From assembly GCF_024227435.1 (NCBI RefSeq), contig NZ_CP100445.1, forward strand, positions 2,477,369 through 2,541,368: DNA of 64,000 bases, read 5' to 3'. Both the position numbers and the translations under genes were made by a program. The number at the start of each line of letters is the position of its first letter. The first letter of the stretch is position 1. Below the pieces are notes generated by a model. The model was not told the origin of the DNA. It searched no databases and worked only from the letters and a program-made list of their open reading frames with translations. This document shows positions 7,721-16,521 of the stretch, piece by piece. This DNA is from Natrinema caseinilyticum (GTDB taxonomy: Archaea; Halobacteriota; Halobacteria; Halobacteriales; Natrialbaceae).

Positions 7721-8171
7721 TGTCACACCAACAGGGACCGGGTAGGTCGACCGAGTTCTCCCTGTCAGACGGCGAGGTAGCATCGTTTATTGGGTGCCAT
7801 CGGAGCCCCCCCGCCACTCCGTCGTTTGCCCTGCTCGATGATAAACGCTCGACAACCGGCAGAACGTTTCAAAGAAGGAGTTGCGCGGTCCGGTCCGTCT
7901 CGAAACCGCGGGCCATCGGTCTCAACCGGATCGCAGAAAACGCCGGCCAGAGGGCACCGTCTCCCTGTATCCCTGTCCGTCCAAGCGGTGACGAAAGGGC
8001 CTGCGATCGCAAAGCGGATAGGTCGGCACCGACCGAGTCCTCTCCTTTCGCCATGCAGATGGCGACAGTGAAGACGATTAACTCTGTTGGCCGCTTCGCC
8101 GTCCGTGATTGCCCGTCCGCATTGCGGCGGGACACGGCCGCTCGTGGGCAGTGCACTTTCGCCGGAAGGAA
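7721..8171. other. gene-poor stretch
   Basis: Open frames exist on both strands but their predicted peptides lack the acidic composition and family features of the neighbouring genes. I see no RNA gene or repeat here. Confidence 0.4.
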
Positions 8172-8648
8172 TTACTGACAGGAACGGCCTTGGAGACGAC
8201 GACCAGAAAAACGGTCGCAGCGTTTCCGAATCGTCCTCGCGCCCGACCGTGCCGGCGAGTTTTCCAACCAGGAGTCACGCTCCCTTCCGAGCAGGCTTCC
8301 GACAATTGAGACGCCGACGACGTCGAATTCGGTGGCGAGATACTGTGGCGTGTCCCGCCCGAGCGCGAGTTCCGTGACGATCACCCGGATCTCGAGGCGG
8401 GTGATCCCGATCCGGTCGACGAGATCGATGGGACCGACGTCACGTACGCCGGCAGCGTCGAGCGCGCTGTTTGACTCGAAGAGATCTCGGACGAGTCGCC
8501 GTCGCACAGACGATGGCGAGTAGGCCCTTGGTCACGGGCGAATCATCCCGACGAATTAGCGCTCCGACGGCGTCTTCACCGAAACGACGATCACGTTCGG
8601 CGGTAGCGACAAAGATATCACAGCCATCGAGGGTGCGATCAAATCACG
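8172..8648 (-). pseudogene. remnants of an HTH gene and a PhiH1-repressor-like winged-helix gene
   Basis: The minus strand reads VRDLFESNSALDAAG, matching the end (VRELFELNSALNAAG) of the intact HTH gene at 20728-21072, and then VIVTELALGRDTPQYLATEF, matching the winged-helix remnant at 20455-20660 (IVTELERGRVTPRYLAC). The gene order is therefore the same in both loci. Frames are broken and no intact start remains. Just upstream, 8540-8640 encodes a coding-like string (DGCDIFVATAERDRRFGEDA) without start. The whole is best read as a decayed duplicate of the 20.5-21 kb locus. Confidence 0.55.
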
Positions 8649-8951
8649 TCACTCCGCGGTGACGTAGGTGAGGAAGGCCAGAGCAACGGTCTGAATCGCA
8701 CGGAGGATGGCTACGGACTGCTCGACGCCTGGTGAATCGGCGTAGAGCATCCCGCTGCTGAAAAAGAAGTAGATGGCGACGATATTTTCGAGGAGCATCG
8801 CAACGCCGAACACGGCCAGTCCTGCAGTCATCTTGGACCCGAACGTTCGGTAGTTGCGCAGCCAGATGACCGTTACCACCGTCAAGAGGAGAACGTTCAC
8901 CCCCGAGAGGACGGTCGCTCCCAGCATCCAGGGACCCATCGCACCCGCCAT
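8649..8951 (-). CDS. three-span membrane protein, DUF7521-like
   Basis: A 100-residue protein with hydrophobic segments at about residues 8-30, 42-64 and 78-98, starting directly after the stop of the HTH gene (8952). Small membrane proteins of this type are paired in haloarchaea with ArsR-like HTH genes; the pair recurs in this window at 38174-38838. The arrangement suggests a membrane partner of a regulator, but no biochemical role is known to me. Confidence 0.65.
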   Translation of the reverse strand: MAGAMGPWMLGATVLSGVNVLLLTVVTVIWLRNYRTFGSKMTAGLAVFGVAMLLENIVAIYFFFSSGMLYADSPGVEQSVAILRAIQTVALAFLTYVTAE

Positions 8952-9224
8952 TTACATCGCCTCCAGAACGGTTTCGAACTCCTCGCGGTGATGTTCGAAC
9001 TGATCGGTCAGGAAGTACAACTTCCCGTACTCGTCGCCGCCGGATTCGATAACGTCATGTTTCTGTAGCATATCGAGGTGGTGTCGCACTGTATTGTAAT
9101 CTACGTCGAGGCACTCCGCGAGCTGATTGGCGTTCCGAGGTCGGTCGTCGAGAGCGGCGATGATGCGCGCACGGTTCTCGCCGCCGCGGGTACCAACGAG
9201 GAGGTACCAGAGTGCCTTCTCCAT
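8952..9224 (-). CDS. ArsR-type winged-helix transcriptional regulator
   Basis: A 90-residue protein with the recognition-helix region NQLAECLDVDYNTVRHHLDMLQKHDVI and a wing (YGKLYFLT), typical of haloarchaeal winged HTH regulators. No metal-binding Cys motif is present. It starts 40 bp after the sulfite-oxidase-like gene and abuts the membrane-protein gene, so the four genes from 11747 down to 8649 may form one transcript. It could regulate this run itself. Confidence 0.8.
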   Translation of the reverse strand: MEKALWYLLVGTRGGENRARIIAALDDRPRNANQLAECLDVDYNTVRHHLDMLQKHDVIESGGDEYGKLYFLTDQFEHHREEFETVLEAM

Positions 9225-9264
9225 CCATGCGTGCTCTTGTTTCAGGGGATTATGAGTCCAGTGG

Positions 9265-10740
9265 TCATCCTCCTATCGTCTTCGTGACCCACCCAGTCGC
9301 CCCACTCGGGAACGCGTCCGACCGCTCTTCGGGCTGGAGGTTCCCCTCGCCGTCGATCGCTCGCACCACGACCTCGTGACTGCCGTCGGGTTCGAACTCG
9401 TAGCGCCACTGTCGCCACACATCGGTCCCAGGGAGCGGCTCCGAGAGTTCCGCATCTTGCCAGATGCTGCCACCGTCCGTCGAGACTTCAACGCGTTCGA
9501 TGCCACGCGTCCCGGCGTAGGCGTGGCCGGCCACCTCGAGGTTCCCGTCGGCAAGCACGGTGTCGCTCCAGAGTTTGGCGACGGTGCTCACTGGCCCGGT
9601 GCCGTGCCAACCGCGCTGTTCCCAGTAGCCGTCCATCTCCTCGTCCAGGAGTTCGATCTCGGCGAGCCACTTGACGTTCGTCTCGCCCCAGTGTCCGGGG
9701 ATCAGCACGCGCACCGGATGACCGTGGGACTGGGGAAGCGACCGACCGTTCATGCCCCACGCGAGAAAGCCGCTTTCGAGAGCCTCGATCGGGAACTGGA
9801 CGAAGTATCCGTCCTCTGCCCGGAGCATCGCACACCCGCACTCTCCCGCAGGATCGGCCGCCTCGAGGACCGACTCGATCGGCGTCCCGGTCCAGACGGC
9901 GGTGTCCAGTTTCTTCCCGTTCAAGTTCTCGCCGACACACCGGAGCGTCACGAATCGGTGCTCGGTCGGCATGTCCGTCAGTTCGTCGAACGTGACAGTT
10001 ACGTCGTCACCGACTTCCCCGGTGATCGTCATCGACCAGTCCGCGGGCGCGAGCTCCGGGTCGAACTGCGCGATGTCGACGTTGTAGAACTCCTCGATCG
10101 TGCTCACGAGTCCCGGCACGTCGCCACGGATGTCGAGCGACTTCGCTTCGGCCTCCTGTAGCAGCGTGGCCACCTCGTCGTCCGTCGTCCCGCTTCCGCC
10201 GGCGACGTCGTCGTCAGCCGTCAATCGACGGAGGCCGATAGCCGCGCCGAGAAAGGCCACCGCGCTCACGCTCGAGATGAGCGCACGCCGTCGCGACGGG
10301 TCGTGGTCGCGAGCGGCGACCGGCGTGGCGCCGACGGCGGTAAACGCCGCGACGGGCACGGCAGCACCGGCTGCGAGCAACGGCTCCGCCGTAAGCGAGG
10401 CGGTCAGACCCCACGCGAAGAGGCCGGCAAGGCCGCTCCCGATCACGGGGCTGTCGAATCGCCGGGCGGCGAAGAGCCCGACGATCGCAGTGCCCGCCAG
10501 CAATCCGGTCGCGATGACGAACGAGAGGGCGATGTGCAGCAGATGCCCCTGTTCGCCAACGTTCACGATAATCCAGGCGACGATCGGTCCCGGCGTGGCC
10601 CGGACGACGAGGTCGTCGATGGGCGCGACGAGGAACTCCGGGGAGTAGCCCGCCACCGCGTAGGACCCTGCGACGCCGGTGCTGCCCGCGAGCGTCGCGA
10701 ACCCGATCGCGTCGCGGGACGGGGAGCGAGAGTCAGCCAT
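9265..10740 (-). CDS. membrane-anchored molybdopterin-dependent sulfite-oxidase-family enzyme
   Basis: A 491-residue protein in three parts: four predicted membrane spans (about residues 10-135), a further RRR-preceded hydrophobic segment (149-170), then a molybdopterin-binding oxidoreductase domain (about 215-380) with the family cysteine in TLRCVG (Cys268) and the sequences GMNGRSLPQSHGHPVR and GETNVKWL. A C-terminal Mo-co dimerisation domain (STVAKLWSD to EVVVRAIDGEG) ends it. The catalytic part should lie outside the membrane. Substrate could be sulfite or another sulfoxide/sulfur compound; the sequence does not decide this. The preceding gene for a Tat lipoprotein ends 23 bp upstream. 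Confidence 0.85.
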   Translation of the reverse strand: MADSRSPSRDAIGFATLAGSTGVAGSYAVAGYSPEFLVAPIDDLVVRATPGPIVAWIIVNVGEQGHLLHIALSFVIATGLLAGTAIVGLFAARRFDSPVIGSGLAGLFAWGLTASLTAEPLLAAGAAVPVAAFTAVGATPVAARDHDPSRRRALISSVSAVAFLGAAIGLRRLTADDDVAGGSGTTDDEVATLLQEAEAKSLDIRGDVPGLVSTIEEFYNVDIAQFDPELAPADWSMTITGEVGDDVTVTFDELTDMPTEHRFVTLRCVGENLNGKKLDTAVWTGTPIESVLEAADPAGECGCAMLRAEDGYFVQFPIEALESGFLAWGMNGRSLPQSHGHPVRVLIPGHWGETNVKWLAEIELLDEEMDGYWEQRGWHGTGPVSTVAKLWSDTVLADGNLEVAGHAYAGTRGIERVEVSTDGGSIWQDAELSEPLPGTDVWRQWRYEFEPDGSHEVVVRAIDGEGNLQPEERSDAFPSGATGWVTKTIGG

Positions 10741-10763
10741 CGGTACGTCCCCCGCTCATCGTG

Positions 10764-11747
10764 TCACTCCATCCCCGCGGAGACGACGGGGCAGTTGACG
10801 GTGGCGGTGTCGGTGGCGAGGACGGTCGCCGAGGTGGCCGACTCGAGGTCCGAGACGTTCTCGAAGTCGGCGTTGTCGTAGACGCTGACCGACCACAGCG
10901 GCGAGTAGCCGTCCTGGCCCGGCAGCGTGGCGACGACGTTGTGTGTCTGCTCGCTCGACGCCTCGGTCACGAACCCCGACTGCGGGCCACCGCCATCCTC
11001 GTCGGGGTTCGTGTTGAAGGAGACGTAAATGGGCGAAACCGGCACCTCGTTGCTGTCGGTCGTCTCCAGCGGCGCTTCCTCGAAGAGGAAGTAACTGACG
11101 ACCTCCCCCTCGTACCAGCCCTCGATCAGGCCCTCGTCCTCGTCACCCGCGCGTTTGGTGGCCGTGGAGCCCTCGGGGACGACCGGACAGTTCTTGATGA
11201 TGTCGGTGGCAGTGATATCGAGGTCGTGCTCCATCAGGTCGGCGCCGCTTGTCACCGTGTTGGCCTCGTAGTCGTCTGGGACCGTGACCTCGTGGACGTG
11301 CCAGAAGTCGTTGTACCCCTCGTCGCCGGGAATCACGTCGACGACGTTGAGTTGGTCCTCGACCGGATCGCCGTTCTCTCGGAAGAACGCGTAGATGGGC
11401 GCGGGCTCGGTCGGCTGCACGTCGAAGTTGTAGTACTCGACGGCCTCGCCGTCGGGACCGAGTCCCCGCGTGACGAACGGCCCCTGATCGAAGTCGACGG
11501 GTTCGTTCGGGTCCGGCAGGTCGTTCATTTCGTCACGCACCATCAGCGTCCCCGCCTCCTCGCTGAACCGGTCGATCTCCGCGCGAGGCGCCCCCTCTGG
11601 GTCCATCGTGCGAGATTCCTCCATCGGGTCGGTTCCGGATGGTTCGTCGCCGACATCCTCGCTGCCCGTACATCCGGCGAGTGCAACCACCATCGCGCTC
11701 CCTGCGAACTTCAGAACTCGGCGTCGCGTCGTATCGTTGCTGGACAT
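10764..11747 (-). CDS. Tat-exported lipoprotein of unknown function
   Basis: A 327-residue protein starting at ATG 11747. RRRVLKFAG, a hydrophobic stretch and the lipobox ALAGC form a twin-arginine lipoprotein signal with the lipidated Cys at about residue 26. The mature part is acidic and contains two related stretches around a shared NCPVV motif (IIKNCPVVPEG and TVNCPVVSAG), suggesting an internal repeat. It is followed closely by the sulfite-oxidase-like gene and probably serves as its extracytoplasmic partner. I do not recognise a named family. Confidence 0.75.
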   Translation of the reverse strand: MSSNDTTRRRVLKFAGSAMVVALAGCTGSEDVGDEPSGTDPMEESRTMDPEGAPRAEIDRFSEEAGTLMVRDEMNDLPDPNEPVDFDQGPFVTRGLGPDGEAVEYYNFDVQPTEPAPIYAFFRENGDPVEDQLNVVDVIPGDEGYNDFWHVHEVTVPDDYEANTVTSGADLMEHDLDITATDIIKNCPVVPEGSTATKRAGDEDEGLIEGWYEGEVVSYFLFEEAPLETTDSNEVPVSPIYVSFNTNPDEDGGGPQSGFVTEASSEQTHNVVATLPGQDGYSPLWSVSVYDNADFENVSDLESATSATVLATDTATVNCPVVSAGME

Positions 11748-11914
11748 AGCAGCTACTCGCACGAGAAGTGCGAAAATATAGATTTTCCAAGAATAATGCA
11801 AACTCTTGCCCATTTCGGTTCAAATTCGGTCTAGATTCTGACTCAGATTCGCGTGACAGCGCCGTGAGAATCTTAAAGAGAGCGATTAACTGTTCCGTCC
11901 TCCTGCGCTGAATC

Positions 11915-11952
11915 TGCGCTGTGTATTCACCACGACACCAGAAACGTATCAC
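11915..11952. repeat. dispersed repeat A, copy 1
   Basis: Contains the core GCGCTGTGTATTC followed by ACCACGACACCAGAAAC. The core is shared with copies at 13370, 14517, 16739 and, shortened, 20430. On the minus strand all copies can be read as a short peptide with NTQR or NTAR. Confidence 0.6.
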
Positions 11953-11984
11953 CGCCTGCGGGTTTCGTCAATTCTCTATTTTGA

Positions 11985-12072
11985 ACCGAGCACGGCTCAC
12001 CGTCGGCGCCTTCTCGTGGATCGTCGACGAGTTCGTCGAGACCCGATACGAGCCGAACGACGTGCTCGTGCC
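11985..12072 (-). pseudogene. remnant of a PhiH1-repressor-like winged-helix gene
   Basis: The minus strand reads RHEHVVRLVSGLDELVDDP, the usual C-terminal end of haloarchaeal PhiH1-repressor-like winged-helix proteins, after an in-frame stop. Upstream sequence no longer encodes a recognisable helix-turn-helix. A similar piece occurs at 20455-20660. Confidence 0.5.
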
Positions 12073-12342
12073 TTTCTTAGAGTCGGATACCGTTTCTCCG
12101 CCGACCGATCCCACTCTGATTCACAACGCTGTGCCCCGCGAATGGTACATCCACCGATCGTTCCACCTGGAATCTGCCGAAATCAGCCTGCCGAATACAG
12201 CGGACGTACGCACGGAGCGGTATCCCACGTAGCGACTACTCCGTTGAACCGTGGACCAGAAGCGAGGAGGCGATCGAAGGACCTGCCGCATCTCTCCAGA
12301 CGAACCTCGTGCTTTTTAGATTCGATTAGTAACCACACCATA

Positions 12343-12868
12343 TGCCCTCGAGACGGGATTTTCTTCGTGGTGGTGGCGGTCTCGCGGCGGTTGGTGGACT
12401 CGGTTGGCTTGGGATTGGACACATCTCTGTGACCGGCGAGGTCAAACGGAAATATATCGACGTTTCGTGGGGGCTAACGGACGACAGCGACGCGGACGCA
12501 TTTTGTGGTCGGCGTTAGCACCAGAAGACGAGCTCAACATCTCGTATGCATCATCCTTCGCTGAGGACGCAGTCCAATCGCCGAGAAAAATCGTCGCCGA
12601 TCGAAATTCAGATAGCAGTCTAACTCGTGACTTTAGCGCCGTATCCTACAAGCTCGGCGTCTGTGGGACTGCATCCGGTGATTGTGGCTACAGCATGAAA
12701 CGAGTGAGTCGGGACGGATTTAATAGCGCCCAACTGGGGGATACAGCGACCGTCGCAAATTTCGGAGATCGCCTCTACGTGTACGAGGTGGATACCCGAT
12801 CCGGGTGGTCGGGATCGTCGGAGATCAGACCGTTCGACTTCGCGAACAAGTATCCGACGTACCAGTGA
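12343..12868 (+). pseudogene. frameshifted Tat-exported protein
   Basis: ATG 12343 opens a clear Tat signal (MPSRRDFLRGGGGLAAVGG) and continues as KYIDVSWGLTDDSDADAF, then stops at 12516-12518. The neighbouring frame carries on without a break (LAPEDELNISYASSFAED to PFDFANKYPTYQ) up to the stop at 12866-12868. A one-base change in the T run near 12503 would join the halves into a protein of about 174 residues. It is either a recent pseudogene or a sequencing error. Similarity to any named family is not evident. Confidence 0.65.
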
Positions 12869-13044
12869 CGGTTGTGTTACTGAGAGACGCCAGTACCGAC
12901 ATCGACGGGACGCGAGTTACGCGCCTCGTCTCTTGTAGTCGTTCGACGATCTTCAGAATTGCTGTCAGTACCACGATGCGAGGGACAGAGGGTGCTTGCA
13001 GCATCTGGGTATGACTGATAGCCGGGGGTGGTCGTCCGGAGAGG
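12869..13044. repeat. dispersed repeat B, copy 1, between genes
   Basis: Around 12944-12990 the sequence matches 18742-18790 (shared core TTGCTGTCAGTACCACG, flanked by CGACGATCT on the left). On the minus strand both read as a hydrophobic helix (VVLTAILKIVERLQ and VVLTATREIVALLQ), so the repeat is probably a fragment of a decayed gene family. Confidence 0.5.
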
Positions 13045-13287
13045 TCACAACTTCTCAGCGATGATCTCGACGGCGATGATAAATCGATAGAGAAGATAAA
13101 CAACAAAGACTAACAGTGCAAGTCTGAGTATCTGGATCCACACCGCTATCGGTTCATAGAGAGTCCCTCGGGTGATAAATCCGTATACGAGGCTTACTCC
13201 AAACAGCACCAGAACCAGTCTGACTACCCAACTGGGGACCTCATCACGAAATTCCTGCACTACGTCATGAAACTCCGGTCCTGACAT
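13045..13287 (-). CDS. small two-span membrane protein
   Basis: An 80-residue protein with an amphipathic start (PEFHDVVQEFRDEVPSW) and two hydrophobic segments (about 21-38 and 50-70), ending IAEKL. The clean frame and halophile-like composition make it credible. There is no recognisable family or partner gene, and its neighbours are decayed. Confidence 0.6.
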   Translation of the reverse strand: MSGPEFHDVVQEFRDEVPSWVVRLVLVLFGVSLVYGFITRGTLYEPIAVWIQILRLALLVFVVYLLYRFIIAVEIIAEKL

Positions 13288-13569
13288 ACCGTATCTCGAA
13301 CACAGAATCCCAAAAAAGCTCCTGATTCGACTCGAATACGCATCTGAGGCGCCGTTTCTCTTTGAACGGTGCGCGCTGTGTATTCAGCACGACAGCAGAA
13401 ACATGTCACTGACAGAGGATCCCAACAAAGCGGTTACATTCAGTCCGTCTCTCTCTCCCAGGACTGTCTTTTTGGCCCGTTCGTGTGGACAGAGAGGTGC
13501 ACCGTAGCAGTCAGACGTGAAGACACCGCGTACAGGGAATCCCCCGTAGAGGGCTGAAAATCGAGCTTT
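13288..13569. repeat. dispersed repeat A, copy 2 (13370-13409), in a gene-poor stretch
   Basis: The best-preserved copy: TGCGCGCTGTGTATTCAGC followed by ACGACAGCAGAAACATGTCAC. No gene is seen in the rest of the stretch. Confidence 0.6.
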
Positions 13570-13900
13570 CTACGTGATTGGCGTCGCATCCAGCTCGAAC
13601 CGACCGGTTTCTTTCACGATCACGTCGACGGCGACCGCGGTGGTCTCGTCGCCATGGACCACAGCACCCAGATCGACGGATGGCCACTCGTTGTAGACGT
13701 GGCTTTTACGTTCGATGAAGAGGGCGATCCCAGTCTGGCGACTGTCGGCGGTTTCCTCCTCCGGCGTATCGATTCCGGAGTACGATGCTATCGAGAGTGG
13801 TCTCCGGAGTGGACCGTGAGCCTGAATCGAGGGCGGAACAGCCACCGAGCGAGACAATCGAACCGGCGAGGAACGTCCGTCTGTTGAAGGGTTTCGTCAT
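13570..13900 (-). pseudogene. frameshifted Tat lipoprotein
   Basis: The minus strand starts at ATG 13900 with a Tat lipoprotein signal (NRRTFLAGSIVSLGGCSA) and continues to SIVLRNR. The neighbouring frame then takes over (DTPEEETADSRQTGIALF) to the stop at 13570-13572, ending GRFELDATPIT. A single frameshift near 13765 separates the halves. The intact ancestor would be about 110 residues. Such short Tat lipoproteins are common and mostly uncharacterised in haloarchaea. Confidence 0.65.
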
Positions 13901-14160
13901 GGTGGGGGTGTGGCAGCGTCAGTTTTGACGTGAGCGTCCTGAATATGCTCTCGATCCCTGTGGTATGGGCCTTGTATTCGGACTCTCCCCCGGACGGTCC
14001 ATCGCGCTCTTCCATCGTGCCTGCCCCAGGAGTCGAGGGATCCTCATCGGGGTGGTAGTGGACACGCCGAACGATGCCTCGATACTGACTATCGCATCCA
14101 CTCTGAAACTGCTGAGTAATTGACGGCGTCATCGGCCAAAATCGAACTCCCTCCGTTCGA

Positions 14161-14454
14161 TCACGCTGTGTCCACGTCCAGCGTCTCTTGGAGCGGCTCG
14201 ACACGAAACACGTAATCCGCGTAACTGCCATCGAGGTTCGTGGGGCTCTCTTCGGCGGCATGCTCTTGACAGAGAACGGCCTCTGCCTCAACGGCACCGT
14301 GCCCGGTTTCTTCCTGATATCGTTCGAGGACGCCAAACGTCGCCCGCTCGGTGCAGCCGCGACGGTGGCACTCGGGAAGCGAGTCCGGAACTCCGTCCTC
14401 GCGTCGGTTCTCGTCGTCTGCTTGCTTCTCCCGTTTGTTTTCCGTGTCTGCCAT
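14161..14454 (-). CDS. small Cys/His-containing protein, possible zinc binder
   Basis: A 97-residue protein from ATG 14454. After a charged N-terminal third it holds CHRRGCTERATFGV and later VLCQEHAAE, giving a Cys-x4-Cys and Cys-x2-His pair that could bind zinc. The end (YADYVFRVEPLQETLD) is acidic. Haloarchaea encode many small zinc-finger proteins of unknown role; I cannot tie this to a named one. No neighbour is close enough to suggest an operon. Confidence 0.6.
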   Translation of the reverse strand: MADTENKREKQADDENRREDGVPDSLPECHRRGCTERATFGVLERYQEETGHGAVEAEAVLCQEHAAEESPTNLDGSYADYVFRVEPLQETLDVDTA

Positions 14455-14943
14455 CCTTACTCCGTAAGGAAGCAAGCGGGATAATGCTGTGGTCGTTCGT
14501 ACTCTCGTGGTGCATTCGCGCGCTGTGTTCAGCACGACCACAGAACTCTGCTCAATTCCTGTCAATAGTCGCGTGCTGACTAGAGAGGATACAGTTTGCA
14601 AGCTGTTTCGGGACGAGTCCTGCCCACAACCGAATCGTGGATCGAACGGTAACCTCGCGATTTGGGTTTGGTAAACGGCTTCATCCAAAAGAGTCGACGA
14701 CCGATCCGATAGCTATCGAGCCGGTTGGAAGGTCACCCGATAGTACTTTTTCTCGCGGTCGTCGTGTTCGTCCGATTCGGTTCACTTAACCTCCGATTCC
14801 GACTCCCAGCACTGGTGAACTCTCACGAATCGACAGACCTGGTCCAGGCTAGTCTGGACGCGGCGGTAGCCGCTTCCACCCGGGCAACCACCTCCTGACC
14901 GCTGTCCTCGTGCTCCTGACGGCGCCGCTTCTTACGTGCCCCG
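14455..14943. repeat. dispersed repeat A, copy 3 (14517-14550), in a gene-poor stretch
   Basis: Carries CGCGCGCTGTGT, then TCAGCACGACCACAGAACTC, lacking two bases of the core relative to other copies. The rest of the stretch, upstream of the zinc-binder gene and downstream of the photolyase gene, has no recognisable gene. Confidence 0.5.
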
Positions 14944-16521
14944 TCAGTCGTCGCTACGCGCGGCCTCGAATGCCGCGATTGCACGCACGCGGCGCTCATC
15001 GTGGTCGACGATGGGAGCGGGGTAGTCGGGCGCGATGGCGGCGCGTGTCTCGTCGTCCAGCGTAGGCCACTCGTGGATGGCGTCGGTCGGTGCGTCCCGA
15101 AGCTCTGGGACGTATTCCCTGACGTACTCGCCATCCGGGTCGTACTTCTCGCACTGGGTCGCGGGGTTGAAGACACGGAAGTACGGCTGGGCGTTTGTTC
15201 CCGTCGAGGCAGCCCACTGCCAGCCGCCGGCGGCGTGGGCGGTGTCGTGGTCCACGAGCTTTCGACGGTACCAGTCGTACCCCTCGCGCCAGTTTATCAG
15301 CAGGTCCTTCGTGAGGAACGAGGCGGCCACCATCCGGACGCGATTGTGAACCCACGCCTCGGCGCGCAACTGTCGCATCCCGGCGTCGACGAGCGGATAT
15401 CCCGTCTCGCCGTCCTTCCACGCCTGGAGCTCCTCAGGATCGTCGCGCCACTGGATTTCGCTCGGGTACTCGCGGTAGTTCTCGGTAACTACGTCGGGAC
15501 GCGCGTCGAGGATGTGCGCGTAGAACTCCCGCCAGGCGAGCTGTCGCCGAAATACCTCGACCGACTCCAGGGCGTCCTCGTCGCTGGCGGCGGCCGCCGC
15601 GTCTTCGGTGGCGTTCCAAACCGTCCGGACGCCGACTGTCCCGAACTTCAGGTGCGGCGAGAGGCGCGAGGTCGACTCCCGGGCGGGGTACTCGCGGTCG
15701 TCCCCGTAGCGGTAGATAGTGTCCTCGCGAAAGTCGGCGAGGAGGTCGTGGGCAGCGTCGGTGCCCGCTGGCTGCACGTCAGCTTCGGGCTCGTCGAAGC
15801 CCAGCTCGGCGAGTGACGGTAGCGGGCCGGCGGTCTCGGAGACCTCGCCGAGCCACTCCTCGTCGAGGCTGTCGCGTGGATCGACAACGTCACCGCGAAC
15901 CGGCGCGGCGACGGGAGCGGCCTTCTCCCGGTCGCGCCACTCTCGCCAGAAGTCCGAGAAAACGGAGTAGTGGTTCCCATCACTCGTCGTGATGTGCTCT
16001 GGTTCGTGGAGGAGAGTGCCACCGAACCGCTCGACGCCGACGCTGACGCCGGCGCCGGAGAGCGCTGCCACGACCGCACGGTCGCGTTCGCTCGCCAGGC
16101 CAGAGTAGTCGCGGTTCCAGGTGACCGCATCGGCGTCGCAGGCCGCGGCGAGCTCGGGAAGCACCGCGCTTGGATCGCCGCGAGCGAGGAGCAATTCGCC
16201 GCCGCGCTCGCGGTACCGCTCGCGCAACGAGTCGAGCGCATCGAGCAGGAACGACACCACGGGCGGCGCGCCGTAGGTGAGTATCTCGGGATCGTGGACG
16301 AACACCGGGAGGAGGCGGTTGTCGCCCGCCAGCGGCGGGTTGTCGGTCACACGAAGGTCGCGGCGGTGCCAGTGGAGTCGTATACCGGAGTCTTGGCGGG
16401 CGCTGGTGCCGCCCATCGCGAGCATTCCGGCGAGGCCCGCCCCGCGAAGCGCGGTTCGACGTGTTGCCCGCGTCGGTTCGGAGTCCGATTCCGCTGTCGT
16501 GTGGTGTGGCTCGTTGCTCAT
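14944..16521 (-). CDS. phr: DNA photolyase/cryptochrome family protein with Tat-like N-terminal extension
   Basis: A 525-residue protein. From about residue 47 (IRLHWHRRDLRVTDNPPL) it is a full class I photolyase: an N-terminal alpha/beta chromophore domain (FVHDPEIL; VTWNRDYSG) and a C-terminal FAD domain (PLVDAGMRQL; AEAWVHNRVRM; GGWQWAASTGTNAQPYFRVF). It should repair cyclobutane pyrimidine dimers using light. The first 45 residues are odd: ATRRTALRGAGLAGMLAMGG resembles a twin-arginine signal, unexpected for a cytoplasmic DNA-repair enzyme. A later ATG at 16425 (MLAMGG) would remove the RR motif. An internal start or a fused leader are both possible. Confidence 0.88.
   Translation of the reverse strand: MSNEPHHTTAESDSEPTRATRRTALRGAGLAGMLAMGGTSARQDSGIRLHWHRRDLRVTDNPPLAGDNRLLPVFVHDPEILTYGAPPVVSFLLDALDSLRERYRERGGELLLARGDPSAVLPELAAACDADAVTWNRDYSGLASERDRAVVAALSGAGVSVGVERFGGTLLHEPEHITTSDGNHYSVFSDFWREWRDREKAAPVAAPVRGDVVDPRDSLDEEWLGEVSETAGPLPSLAELGFDEPEADVQPAGTDAAHDLLADFREDTIYRYGDDREYPARESTSRLSPHLKFGTVGVRTVWNATEDAAAAASDEDALESVEVFRRQLAWREFYAHILDARPDVVTENYREYPSEIQWRDDPEELQAWKDGETGYPLVDAGMRQLRAEAWVHNRVRMVAASFLTKDLLINWREGYDWYRRKLVDHDTAHAAGGWQWAASTGTNAQPYFRVFNPATQCEKYDPDGEYVREYVPELRDAPTDAIHEWPTLDDETRAAIAPDYPAPIVDHDERRVRAIAAFEAARSDD

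Larger units (their letters stand above)
11748..12342. other. gene-poor stretch with a winged-helix remnant and a dispersed repeat
   Basis: Upstream of the lipoprotein gene lies an AT-rich promoter region (near 11765-11800). The repeat described at 11915-11952 and a PhiH1-repressor-like remnant on the minus strand at 11985-12072 follow. No intact gene is seen. Confidence 0.5.

Noticed and set aside
7720-8178. A 152-codon plus-strand frame near the ORB-like motifs
   Set aside because: The peptide is basic and Cys/Ser-rich, unlike haloarchaeal proteins, and shows no domain pattern.
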